Positions 11,862 to 22,431 of a DNA stretch of 64,000 nucleotides are shown piece after piece. Source of the DNA: Branchinecta lynchi (taxonomy: Eukaryota > Arthropoda > Branchiopoda > Anostraca > Branchinectidae); assembly GCA_023053575.1 (NCBI GenBank), contig JAKZAP010000005.1, positions 5,146,001 through 5,210,000 of the forward strand. Direction: 5' to 3'. A program made the translations under genes and the position numbers. The notes beneath the pieces are model-generated. The model did no database searches, was not told the DNA's origin, and was given only the letters and a program-made list of their open reading frames with translations. Position 1 is the stretch's first letter. Each line of letters begins with the position of its first letter.

Positions 11862-11938
11862 GGATCTTCAGGCCTATTTTTAAGTGAATAAGTGATGGGT
11901 AACTAGGTTGTCCTATCAAAGCGCTTTTCGGTTAAACT
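11862..11938. mobile_element. Right end of a piggyBac-like MITE (family PB2), fragment
   Basis: It matches the right ends of the elements at 50397-50872 and 56675-57111 (GATCTTCAGGCC, AAGTGAATAAGTGATGGGTA, CGGTTAAACT) and is flanked by TTGA, a decayed TTAA. I did not find the left end. Confidence 0.5.
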
Positions 11939-12044
11939 TTGAAAGATCCAAACCATAGTATCGTTTTCCACATTTTACTGCGCTGAAAGGATAAATCAGC
12001 TGCTTGTCATTATAAATGAGCTCCAGCCTGATGAGGATAGATCA

Positions 12045-13079
12045 ATGCATTTCCAGCTAGTTCACTCGCCCCCCCCCCCCTACCTCCCATGCCTAAATAA
12101 GGAACAAAAAAATATTTTTCACTCCCAGTTTGTTCTGAAATTTAATTTAAACAATCAATCAATGAGCAATCAGACGGAAACACTTTCTCCTGAATTACAT
12201 GTCACTCCTGCTTTTCTCCCACCGGTGTGTTGCGAATTATGTGGACAGACGCTCCCCCGCTCTGATATTACTGCACGAATTGCGTAATTTTTACTCCTCA
12301 TAATATTGTTCTGGCAAATTTTCAAAAGAAATTTCGACAGTTTCAAATAACGTCAAACTGGCACTTTCCTTACGCACAAATTCCGACATTCAAGAAAACG
12401 GTAGACAAGATGCTTCTTCCAACCCAGAGAAGATACATCTAACAATTAAAAGGAGATCTACAGCGATGATCATCGAGGCTACAATGGCCGGTAAACACTT
12501 CTATAGCCGGGAAATGGTTAATTTGAGACTGCAATAGTAAACCGCCGGCAGCCCACGTAACTTCCTTTCAGGTAGATAGCCTCGAGCGCAACCCATTTAA
12601 ATCCTATCTTTTGTCGATTTAAAATTTTCAGAAGCTTTGTGTAAGAGCGCGAGGAGAAGCGTAGTTGCGGGGCAGGTGGGAGAAATTTGAAAAATAGATA
12701 AAACAGAGATAAGATAAGATAACGTTATTTGCTGTATATTATCTTTACAGGTAGATGCACAGCTATAAATAAATAAATATAATAAATATGTTGGCAGCCA
12801 TTTACCCTGAAGCTACTTTGTTCAGGAAATTAGGATAGTTATAATTCAAGAAAATACAAAGATAGTAAAGCAAAAAATGTCCGAAGAGAGAAAAGAAAGC
12901 TTGCTGCAATGTGACGAGAGCCAATGTTGCATTTCCTAATTCGTCTCATGGATGGATGGATATTCTGTTAGAGTGGTTCATCGAAGAAAATGTAACTGGT
13001 GGGTGGTTCCCAAAATCACCACGATATTTTTGCCCACCCTCAAAATGCCCAATAGTGAGGTCGAATACCCCGAAATCGT
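12045..13079. other. Intron stretch with a LINE tail
   Basis: AGATAAGATAAGATAACGTT at 12709-12727 and the following AT-rich DNA to about 12800 look like the minus-strand 3' end of a LINE. CCTGATGAGGATAG at 12028-12041, just before this stretch, resembles the start of a hammerhead core but lacks the rest. Otherwise nothing recognisable. Confidence 0.35.
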
Positions 13080-13245
13080 CCAAAATGTCGACGGCTCAAA
13101 AAGACGACAATTCAAAATGCCCACGGGGGTGAGTAACGCCGTCCTGCTTCAAAATGCCGACGGCTCAAAAAGACGACAATTCAAAATGCCCACGGGGGAA
13201 AGTAACACCGTCCTGCTTCAAAATGCCGACGGCTCAAACTGTCCA
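13080..13245. repeat. 69-bp tandem repeat, about 2.4 copies
   Basis: CAAAATGYCGACGGCTCAAA starts at 13081, 13150 and 13219, exactly 69 bp apart, with CAAAATGCCCACGGGGG as a half-unit echo. Because 69 is a multiple of three, a plus-strand frame stays open as 23-residue repeats. I see no other sign that it is coding. Confidence 0.8.
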
Positions 13246-14592
13246 TAGGGAGGCCAGAATGATCCTGGGAAATGAAAACTAGCATTCTGAACCGTGTGCA
13301 TTTTGAGTTGAACTGGGTGCGGACCTGAGGCTTTTCTTAGCGATCGGAATTAAAGCATAGGGTTAAGTTAGGGACGCTATCTGCTTCGATCCGTGACGCT
13401 TTTAGTTTGGGAGGTAAAAACTACCCGTGATGTAGGTTGGGACCGAAACCCATGCCCAGGACGAGGCCCAGGACCAATTTACCAATATGCGACGCCACGA
13501 TTAAACATTGTATAGTGTGAGGAAGCAGATTAACCTAAGAATTCCCAACCATACAGATAGACTCAGAAATCTTTATTCCCATTTGCCAATCGGGGGGCTA
13601 CCCACTCTCCAGCACTTGATGTGCACCCTTTCCCGGCACCAACCCAATACCGGCCGAAACCAGCGATTCCGGCCATGAATGAGACAATTCATCTCTAAAC
13701 TTGCTTATGTTGATACTGTAACACGTGGCAACAGGTCACAAGTGGCAACACAGGCCACTTTCTGTACATAAAGACTGAAAGTGAACAACCCCTCGGTGGC
13801 TATTGTTGTCCCGACAGTCGAACTGACTCCTGGTGAAGACGTAATTTGCTGCCCCTAGCTGTCTGGTCGAGAATCGTCACAAGAAACGTGTTTCCAAAGA
13901 TTTGCAGTATCCTAGGGCTACAGAGCCGTCAACCCCTGGTCTTCATTGAGGTGAACCTGTCTTCTTTAATACCGGTTAAAATGTTGAGCAAAATTAATGG
14001 TTGCAGAGAGGCGCAGATCTCATTAATGCGCAGTAAAAGTATGCTTAACAATCTAATAAAATCCAAAACTGACGGAACCCCGCTTCCAAGGCCCTTTTAG
14101 TCTTCACGGAGGGGCCAGGCACTGGCAGAGCGAACTGCGACTTATTTCCACAGAACTTCATCCCTTTCAAATTTCAGAACATATGAAGGATATTTGAGAA
14201 AGGCTACGTAAACGAATCTTCACAAGCCGTAAGGAAAATAATATGGCTTAAACAGGAGTAGTTAGGCACCCCTATGTACAGAATTTAGATCTCCTGGTGT
14301 CTTACTGTACTTGCCCTCGTAACGTGGATTACGTGGAAAGACATTTTTTTTTTTTACCAAATATTGAGAACACATATGCCAAGCCCTTCGGCTGGCCGGA
14401 AAGTAAAGCTGTTTTATTGGTTCCGCATCGTTTTTCTGTTGGTATTGTGTTGGATCTTATGATTTAGTTTTCTGTTTTTTTTCGCTGAGGACGGTTTACC
14501 AGAAGTGCAACCGAATCCGAAATTATCCCTCGCACATCACCTTAGAGGGATAACTACCTGATACAGAAAAACCCAAAAATCACGGTTTTCTA
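13246..14592. other. Intron stretch without recognisable gene
   Basis: I see no domain, no tRNA and no clear repeat. The longest plus frame (13846-14100, 84 codons) has no recognisable similarity. Confidence 0.3.
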
Positions 14593-15511
14593 TTTTTGGG
14601 ATCCGAAAACGTAAGTGGAGGGATACCTATGAAATGGCAAAAGTTGTCCGTCTGTCCGTCTGTGCGCGCTTTAACTCTCGAAGGGAAGGAGATATTTTGA
14701 TGAAACTTGGTGTGAGGACTCTTTGGGTCAAGAGTAAGGTCGAATTCGTAGATGGGCTCTCTAGCCCTACATTTAGGCGTGGGGGAGGGGGTTTAAATTA
14801 AGGGGCAAATGCAATATTTTTAAACAGATGATGTGATAGTCGATTATGGGGTAAGAAGACATGCTGAACACGAGGGTGAAAGCCATTTTTTTTACCGGAC
14901 AAGTAGTTAGCCCGGAATCCGGCCCAAACAGGAAATTCTTTTAGAAGTAAGTTTTATTTGAAGTTGATTAGATGTCGATTTAGGGGTAGAAAGACATGCT
15001 GAACACGATGCTGAAAACCATTTTCTCGCAGGGCACAGAAGTTCGCCTGGAATTCGGCCAAAATCAGAAAAGTTTGTTAAAGTAAAAGTTTTATCTGAAG
15101 TTGATTAGATGTTCAGTTTAGGGGTAAGAAGACACGTTGAGCACTTATTTCAAAAGTATTTTCTATCCGGACAACTTGTTCGCCCGGAATCTGGCCGAAA
15201 CCGGGAAATCTGTTAAAATTTGTAGTTGATTTGAAGTTGATTAGATCACAGATTTAGGGGTAAGAAGACAAGCTGAGTCTGTATATGACAATCTTTTTTT
15301 TTTTTACCGGGACACATAGCTCGTTCGGAATATAGTGAAACTGGATTTTCTTATAAGAAGTTTTACTTGAAGTTGATTAGAACGGATAAGGAGATACGTT
15401 GAATTCGCTTCTAAACTTTTTTTTTTTTTCCTCGACACGTATGGTAGTTCGTTCGCAATTGTCTGCATCAAATATTAGATTTTTGGGATCACATCGAAAC
15501 CTTTGGTCTTG
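14593..15511 (-). mobile_element. Family B element, copy B2
   Basis: In minus orientation the right palindrome is at 14593-14609 (TTTTTGGGATCCGAAAAC) with CGTCTGTCCGTCTG beside it. The left end is at 15481-15511 (GATCACATCGAAACCTTTGG). Monomers with CCGGAATCCGGCC-type blocks recur at 14912, 15048, 15184 and 15326. Confidence 0.78.
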
Positions 15512-15550
15512 ATAAATATTCTTTGAGCCCAAGCTGACTTTGAAACATTT

Positions 15551-15690
15551 AGACGAGGACCCTTGCCAAGAAGGGCCGAAATATCGCTGATGAAGAATCG
15601 TAGCTGACGTATCCGTTGTAAACATTGTTTGAATAAATCTTTGGTCTTGTTTCCTAATGAATGGTCAGCTTGGCTTCAAACCTTATACAA
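15551..15690 (+). ncRNA. Penelope-like end with hammerhead-like core, copy 3
   Basis: AGACGAGGACCCTTGCCAAG then AAGGGCCGAAA (15551-15581) preserves stem II and GAAA, with the first two core bases changed (CT to AG). Downstream come ATCGCTGATGAAGAATCGTA, GCTGACGTATCCGTTG and AACATTGTTTGAATAAATC, the family tail. Confidence 0.5.
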
Positions 15691-16078
15691 GTAAAGCTTT
15701 TCGATTATTGTGGGGTGGACACTTACATTCACGAACAGGCTGGATATATTATGTGCGACTACGGCCGGCTCCCGGTACAAATATATTCTGGCTGGAGTTT
15801 TCATTCTACAAGCCTTTCGGACAGGCAGCCTATCTCCCCCATTTTAGCTACCATTTAAACTTACATCAATAAAATCCAGCGACAAATCAGAACATGTCTA
15901 TCCAAAACGCATGCTAATTGAATGCTACGCAGAAGCAGAATCATATTTTAGTAAGTTAAAAAAGGGTAAGTCCGCGAAACTTGAAACGCACTGGATATCG
16001 ATGCCAGCAGAGAGAAATTGTGTAAATCGTTACCTAGTTAGACCCTGCAGAAGTTTCTTAGGCAAACATAGATAACCA

Positions 16079-16518
16079 TAGTTGCGTTTTTGCAGATACT
16101 ATGGTATCTGGTAACCGGTCTAAAGTCGTTTTTGCAGTTATCGTGGTATCTGATACCACGGTTAAAAGGCTTTTTGCATTTATCGTTGTATCTGGCCAGA
16201 TACCGTGGTACCTGATATTCAGATACCACGGTCCGAACGTGGTAACTTATGGAGGTATCTGAGAAAGTCGTCTAGCCTTCATCATCTCCAACAATACAGC
16301 CTAGTATTTTGTCAAATTGGTTGGAAAGAAGTTTGGCACTTTTTGATTTTACTGGATATCAGTTTTTCTTTTAGGATGACTTTGAAAAGCTCAATCTCGG
16401 CAACTGTCGTTTTTGCAGAGCAACCGTGGTAACAGATACAACGATAACTGCAAAAACGACTAATTGCAGGTCCAGTTACCGTGGTCACAGATACCATGAT
16501 ATTTGCAAAAACGCAACT
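16079..16518. mobile_element. Multi-palindromic MITE
   Basis: The termini GTTGCGTTTTTGCAGATACT (16081) and GATATTTGCAAAAACGCAAC (to 16517) are inverted repeats. Further inverted copies of CGTTTTTGCAGTTATCGTGG / CGATAACTGCAAAAACGAC and of GGTATCTGATACC nest inside, so most of the roughly 440 bp can fold. The middle (16240-16400) is unrelated sequence. Confidence 0.65.
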
Positions 16519-16765
16519 CCTGTATATAGGCTGTATCACCTGTCAGAGGTGTCAGTGCGATTAGACAAATAGATCTCAATCCTTCTTCGGTGGTTACTCC
16601 TTCCTCAGCAACTATTGGCTTTACGATAGAATCAATCAAGCAATTAAGGTCCCTTCAATCTGTAAAACACCGGGTGTCCGCACGAACTCCTGTTCGTTTC
16701 GCCTCTGTCGTAGTTTCATTAAAAACAGTTTAGCACTAAGCTTCAGCTAAGTCAGTAGTCTGCCC

Positions 16766-16865
16766 NNNNNNNNNNNNNNNNNNNNNNNNNNNNNNNNNNN
16801 NNNNNNNNNNNNNNNNNNNNNNNNNNNNNNNNNNNNNNNNNNNNNNNNNNNNNNNNNNNNNNNNN
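16766..16865. other. Assembly gap (100 N)
   Basis: Exactly 100 Ns. Both flanks carry AGCTAAGTCAGTAGTC (16746 and 16874 regions), so the gap probably lies in a collapsed tandem repeat. Confidence 0.98.
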
Positions 16866-16930
16866 CTCAGCGTTAGCTAAGTCAGTAGTCCGCCGTTACT
16901 AAGGTCAATGGAGTTTGTCTGATAACTTAA

Positions 16931-17298
16931 AGGACCCCTCGCACTATTTACTCTTCAACTTAAAGTATTTTAAAATATTTGAATACTTTAAAAATGCTGT
17001 GCTTTCAACAAGTAACCCACGGTTTTGGCTGTTTTAAGCCTTTTCCGAGACCCGCTGACCTGTAGGGAAAACAGGGAATCAATTTACATAACCGGTATTT
17101 CTGATGGGAAACTTCCCGCAGACAACCGTCGACAGCGTGATACCCATCGAAGGTAGCAAAACGCGGCAAGTGAGAAAATCAGCGTGGTTTTGTTAGAGGG
17201 GTTAGAATGTACCGTACGAAATTGGGGTCTCCGGGTTTGAAATATATGGAGTGATTATGGAAGTAGGTTGCATTAGTATTATAGGTAAGACAGGTCCT
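16931..17298. mobile_element. piggyBac-like MITE (family PB1), copy 1
   Basis: A 368-bp element with termini AGGACC...GGTCCT, flanked on both sides by TTAA (16927-16930 and 17299-17302). It is clearly homologous over its whole length to 50012-50392. TTAA duplication is the piggyBac superfamily signature. There is no coding capacity. Confidence 0.78.
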
Positions 17299-17553
17299 TT
17301 AATTTTGGGGGCGGGAGTGGAAAACTCCTTGAACGATAGGATAGTCTTGGCTCTCGGGTAAACTGTGCAATCAGCAGAAGGTACGAGAAAAACTTTTGCT
17401 CTAATCTGAAATGTCTGTTCGTAACGTTGCAGAACGACGTTCAAATGAGAAGCGGCCACTTCGTTACTGTTACGGCATAGATCAGACAAAATATCTTAAG
17501 ACAAATGGTCACTAGCATATCTCTCGAACCGTCGCCAAAAAAGGCATACTTAC

Positions 17554-17664
17554 TCAGTTCTTCTGCTAAGGTCACACGTCGACCTGTGAGTAACTGCTCC
17601 TTCTTTTGCCTGTCTTGACTGAAGTCATCGAGGACGTCTTTGATTTCCTTTTCTAATCGCCTAC
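17554..17664 (-). CDS. OPA1: OPA1 penultimate coding exon (C-terminal coiled-coil segment)
   Basis: A 111-nt internal exon. The minus strand reads TTTATGTTTGCAG before base 17664 (acceptor) and CTGA followed by GTAAGTA after base 17554 (a near-perfect donor). The first two bases complete a Gly codon with the G left over from exon 43162-43255. The exon then encodes 36 residues starting [14 protein letters not shown] and containing [16 protein letters not shown], and leaves one A for the next exon. The pattern RRLEK...DVL.DF....KK..LLTG.RV.LAE.L is the C-terminal coiled-coil of OPA1/Mgm1-type GTPases. The open frame runs beyond the splice sites by chance, so a naive ORF call of 132 residues over-extends it on both sides. 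Confidence 0.93.
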
Positions 17665-18307
17665 CTGCAAACATAAAACTATGAGAGATATCTGTTACCT
17701 TCCCTAAGGGCAAAAACCGATAAAGATAAGAACTCTGTTTCTTGGTCCCTGCGCCGATCAAAAATACACTGGATGACCAACTCTCCTTGCCGACACAAAG
17801 TCGCCAGGTAACTAGCGGAAGAGCCAGGAGCGGTATCACCTAGGGTATCACAGCTGCTCCCGAAGATCGCCGTGATTGATACGTTTTCTCGTTATTTGCG
17901 ATCGTGTTTTGGAAATACTGAGCAGGTGCTCATACCCGAAACCTTGTACGCCATCTGTTTTGAATAGCATCATAGGGCTAGTGGCGCCGCAGTGACATCA
18001 GTATTACTAAGTTTCGGGTACAGTGATAGGGCTCTATCAAGTCGGGAATACTCTATCTGACCAAGTCCAAAACACGTCGATGATCCTCGGGAAGAATGAG
18101 AAAGCGTAGCACTAACAACTCAACTCAAAAACTCATTCCCGTGTTAACCAATCTTGGGAGCAGCTGTGATACCGCTTCCAGCTCTTCCGCTAGGTACAGG
18201 GCGATTTTGCATCGGCAAGAAGAGTGAGTCATCAAAGAGTATTTTAAAGTCGGGGTAAGGCTGCATTTTGATAAGAGGAAAGCCGATGTTCTAACGAAAC
18301 TGGGCAA
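17665..18307. other. Intron stretch next to the OPA1 penultimate exon
   Basis: CCCGAAGATCGCCGTG (17859) and its loose complement CGTCGATGATCCTCGGG (18075) suggest a decayed inverted-repeat element of about 240 bp. Nothing else recognised. Confidence 0.3.
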
Positions 18308-18640
18308 GTGGAAAGGACTATTGTCTCAGATGTTCCATGTCAAGTCCAGGCCAGATCCAATGATTGGGGGGGGGGGGGCTGGAAGGGGCCACCGGAATTT
18401 TTATAAAACGCTCAGTGTCGAGGGATCGGGATGGAATTTGGTTGGAAGAATAAGCATAAGTATTAGATACGTTCTTGACGTAACCAGATCATGTCGGGAC
18501 TCTTTGGGGGGAGTTAGAGTGGATTTCCCGGAATTCCGGTGATCGCGATTTGCGAGATACGATACTTCCAGATGTACGAGGGACGATAAAACTAGACAGG
18601 CATATTAGTGACCTGACCAAAGTGTCTTTACTTCTCGATA
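18308..18640 (-). mobile_element. Family A fragment
   Basis: Minus-strand family A subrepeats are recognisable: CTCAGTGTCGAGGGATCGGG then ATGGAATTTGGTTGGAAG, a G-run, CCGGAATTCCGGTGATCGCG and GACAGGCATATTAGTGACCT. No termini are present. Confidence 0.6.
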
Positions 18641-20808
18641 CGGGTAAGAGGTCAGTGTTCCCTGAGTACCACATTCCACACCTTCAATGCAAAGTATACG
18701 GCTTTCCAAAGACTGGTGGCAGGTTTATTTATACTTCCGGAGGAAAACCGCAAGAAGCAGCGACAATCTTTTTTTGCTGATCAAGTCGGGGTCACGTTTT
18801 ACAACATTTAGTCAAGGATTCGAAATCTCAACACATGAAGGATAACACATTATCTGTTGATTTTACAGATAAAATTTTATTACAACAATTGTAAACATGC
18901 GTCTTTCCTCTATGTCATCAAACCGAATACGTTTATTTCTGTAGGTATTACAGCTGTTCTCCTTATCTTATCTTTACCCGTATTAGCAGGGGCTATCACT
19001 ATGCTGCTTATAGATCGCAATCTAACGTGAAAATTGTGTTTTGAGACTTGCGTGTGACTTTTGTGTAAAACATAATACAAAACATGATTTGCAACGTTAC
19101 TTTTAGCGAAAATATAACGCTTGAAAGGTCATAGCGGAGATATATAGTACCGTCAACAGACAAAGTGTTATCTACATCTACTGAATCAATCCTTGTCAGT
19201 TTCAAGAAATACTAAGTTATGTGCCAAAATAACGACTTGCATTAATCACCCTTGCAACGAAGTTCTGTCACATTCTCCCGGATACGACGAGAATTCGCTA
19301 CGTGAAATTACCGGGTTGATACTGCGTTTTCTTGCGGTTTATCCACAGCGACGATATTCTGGAGAGGGTAAGATTGACCTGTGCGCAGCAAATTCTCGTT
19401 CACATCAGGAGTGCGTCGCAGCTACTACCCGACTTGACCATTCTAGTTTATCAGTTCTTGCTAGTAGCCAAGATTTGTTTGTGTCGAGATTGAAATCAAA
19501 TTTTCTACCAGCGTCCAAACTTTGGATAGGAAGCACACACAATGAGCAATAACCAAAATTAAACTGCAGGTTCCAGTGACGTAAATTCGGGGACGGGCTG
19601 TAATCTTCCACAGACTTGACCCACGAAAGAGGTTGAGAGGGCTCCGAGATTTCACCTGAAATCTGCTACTGGCATGGCTTTGTGAAACTTGCAACATTTT
19701 GCTAACCCCGACCCACACACGTAGATAAAGCCGAATGTCCGCAAGAATCGGCTATTGAATTGCTGTAGCCATTTAACTGAGAGTTCTGCCACAGTGGCAC
19801 AGTAAAGTCTTTCTTAGTAATTCGTTCCAACAAAAATAACCCATTTATACCCTCTTCCATTTGTACATTCTGCAGGGACGGACACAAATTCATGTCTGTG
19901 ATGAAAGCAGAGTCCTTTGAAGTACACGTCGTACTTATGACAGTAATTCGTTCTACTTCAGTAGTATTTCCATCCATCCTCCTTCCCGAGATCCTTCAAT
20001 TCATAAGTGTATCCTATCTCCTCTATTATCACTGGCTTACATTAATTATCACGCTTGCCACGTTTGTTCTCTTTGCGTGACGTATCAGGACCCGATCTTG
20101 TTCCCAGATGCATATTGTTCCGACGACCGACTGTACAAATGTTGCCAAGATTGTCATTCAAGGCAAGAGGCTTGGAAAGAGGCTATAAACAGCCGAAGCC
20201 GTTTTTGCCACGTAGTATCTTTACCCTTCTTCCTGTCCAATATGATTTTGCCAGGTCACTACGCTTCCACTTTCCCTCGGTGACGCCAACGGTCCTAACA
20301 TCTAGTATTAAAAAAAAAAAAAAAAAATCTATGACCGACCGATATATTTAGCGTCACCTACACTTTTCTCTATTTCTACGTTTAATTTTTTAATATTCTT
20401 TCTTATTTCCTATTTTACCCTTCTTTCTCATTTCACCATATTCACCACATCTTTAAAACCATAAAAATTTATTTACTTTTTCCTTTCCTTAAAATTTTCT
20501 TTCATTTAAAATTTATTATTTATAAAAATATTATCCCTCTTTATTTTTATTTGCAACCAAACCAAAAAGGCGGTTTGTCCTAGAGACAATAACAACACAG
20601 TTTTTGTTTGTTTACCTCTTCGGCGTCAAAGGATGCCCTTCCGTAATAGGGAATCCCTTTTGCAGTGGCATTTATTACAATCTTTTTCATTTCCATCTCC
20701 GATACCAAAACTCTTTTTTTTTCTTGCAAGCTTTCTGTAAGCACAGCTTGGTTGGAAAGTGGCTATATCTGAACATAGGAGCAGAAACACTATGCAGTGC
20801 GAGGTCTC
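18641..20808. other. Intron stretch with unassigned open frames
   Basis: No gene recognised. Frames of about 60-120 codons occur at 19193-19552 (+), 19702-19977 (-, Cys-containing, ATG start) and 20077-20283 (+, Cys-rich, after an acceptor-like TATCAG). Bases 19058-19130 match 54336-54402 (TAAAACATA...CAACGTT...TTAGC), an unnamed dispersed repeat. An A-run lies at 20311-20327. Confidence 0.3.
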
Positions 20809-21685
20809 CTTTAAGGCAGTGGTTCCCAACCGGTGGTACGCGTACCCACAGGGGTACGCGAGACCCTTGCAAGGGGTACGCGAAAGTACCAAAATCTGTT
20901 TAATCTGTAATTCCAAAATCTAACCTCACTCATTTTTGATTGCCGAAAGCCTAATATGACCAGCAGAGTCATCACTAGCCAAAAAGTTTTTTGAGGGGCA
21001 AGATATTTTTACCTGTTTTTCGAAAAACATAACTGTCCTTACGACACCGACCCGTTTCTTTTTAGGGAGAGGGTGTCCCAACCCATGCGTGGCACCTCTG
21101 AATACAAGCCCTAGTGAATTAAATAATATTGATCCCAGAACAGCTAGCCTACTGCTGAAAAATCTAATCCTGTGTCAAATAACTTTGTTTCAAGAAGGAT
21201 CGAAGGCATGTCAAGTAATATTGTCATTCAGGTAGCGAACTAAATTATCGAAAATGTCTGCGATGCAGCTTGATGAAAGCATAGCTCAGATGATCGAGAT
21301 TCTGACATAAAAGAAAATATTCTGTTTTGCGACAACTTCCAGCCGAGGACAGCATGAAAAAAACTATTTGTGTGACTGTTATTTATCAGTTTGCAGTGAC
21401 AGGGTAGAACTAATGACTGGGTTCAGAATCCATTTAGTGGAAACGCAATGTCAAGCTCCGGTAAAAATGTTGCCGTCAATGACATCGATCCAAGATTTGA
21501 CAAATTTTTGCTACAACGCAGCCTCAAACGTCCTCTTGATTTTGTATATATTTCTACACGTGTATTCCTTATCATCTGTAACCTGAATATCGTCTTTTCA
21601 CGTTTTGAAAAGGGGGTACGCAACGTTTTCGAACTTTGTTTAGAGGTACATGGTACGGAAAAGGTTGGGAACCACTGCTTTAAGG
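20809..21685. mobile_element. Non-autonomous hAT (Charlie/Buster-like) element with 8-bp target duplication
   Basis: The element is 20817-21677 (861 bp). It begins CAGTGGTTCCCAACC and ends GGTTGGGAACCACTG, exact 15-bp inverted repeats, and is flanked by the perfect 8-bp duplication CTTTAAGG (20809-20816, 21678-21685). The CAGTGGTTC-type terminus with an 8-bp duplication is diagnostic of hAT elements. A GGGTACGCG motif repeats just inside the left end, with GGGGGTACGCAACG inside the right end. I found no intact transposase. Confidence 0.93.
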
Positions 21686-21691
21686 GATTAG

Positions 21692-22110
21692 GTAGGTCCG
21701 TCCTGGCCGAATGGTTACTACGCCCAACTCCCAAGCGAAGGGTCGCTGGTTCGAGTCTCGGTTGTGCCCACAGTGTGGTTTGGGGCGTAACCCTGCAAGG
21801 CAAGCCAAAGTCCACCATTGCTTCAAATGGCCGGACCTGGAGAAATCTGGGGAAGGTGACAGGAAGGATGTGCGAAAGCACCAGGATGGCTGGCCCCCAG
21901 CCGCCCATTGCACTTCCGGGCTGAGAATCGGGGATCAGCACCGCCAGTTAGGCGTGTATAGGCTGATGCTGATACCTTTGCCTTACCTTCTTTTTCTTTT
22001 AGGTAGGACAGGCAAAGCCCAGGCGACCGAGCCACTCCATGAAACTACGTATTTCTACCTCCGCGAAAGTCAAATGGGATTGGACCTGATCCCCACCTAG
22101 GTTGCGTCAG
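21692..22110 (+). mobile_element. tRNA-derived SINE
   Basis: The head resembles a tRNA gene: box A TGGCCGAATGG at 21704-21714 and box B GGTTCGAGTCT at 21748-21758, separated by 33 bp with an anticodon-arm-like spacer. A tRNA-unrelated body of about 300 bp follows. These are the internal Pol III promoter signals. It lies 6 bp right of the hAT target duplication. The 3' limit is uncertain. Confidence 0.72.
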
Positions 22111-22119
22111 GCAAGAACA

Positions 22120-22431
22120 ACCCACACTGGGAGTGTCCCTCTCACTTTCGCATAGTGCGAATCGATCAAGAAAATATTTAGCGAACCATAAAAAAGTCAG
22201 TGAATCACTGCACTACGCCCCATATCTTCACCTAAGTCATAGTTACAACTAGTTTTCAACACTGAATCGCTGCAATTATTAATTTGTAAACATTCGAACA
22301 CAAAAGTGCTTCTACTTTGTTTCTGAATCAATGTTAAATTGAAATTCAACTCTGGTTCGCATTTAAGACACAGAGATATTATTTTGATAAAAAAAAAGGT
22401 AGCTCGCATACGCAGACTAACCTCAGCAGAA
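22120..22431 (+). repeat. Direct repeat DR1 flanking family A copy A3
   Basis: About 310 bp that recurs at 24097-24410 in the same orientation (shared blocks: CCCACACTGGGAGTG, AACCATAAAAAAGTCAGTGA, CATTCGAACACAA, AGACACAGAGATATTA, AACCTCAGCAGAA). The two copies differ at many sites, so the duplication is not recent. Confidence 0.8.

Noticed and set aside
17441..17839. A single 132-residue protein
   Set aside because: Only residues encoded by 17554-17664 resemble OPA1. Clear acceptor and donor signals show the rest is intron read-through.
21423..21941. Long overlapping frames on both strands (172 and 158 codons)
   Set aside because: They run across the hAT right end and into the SINE, so no single element or gene could encode them.
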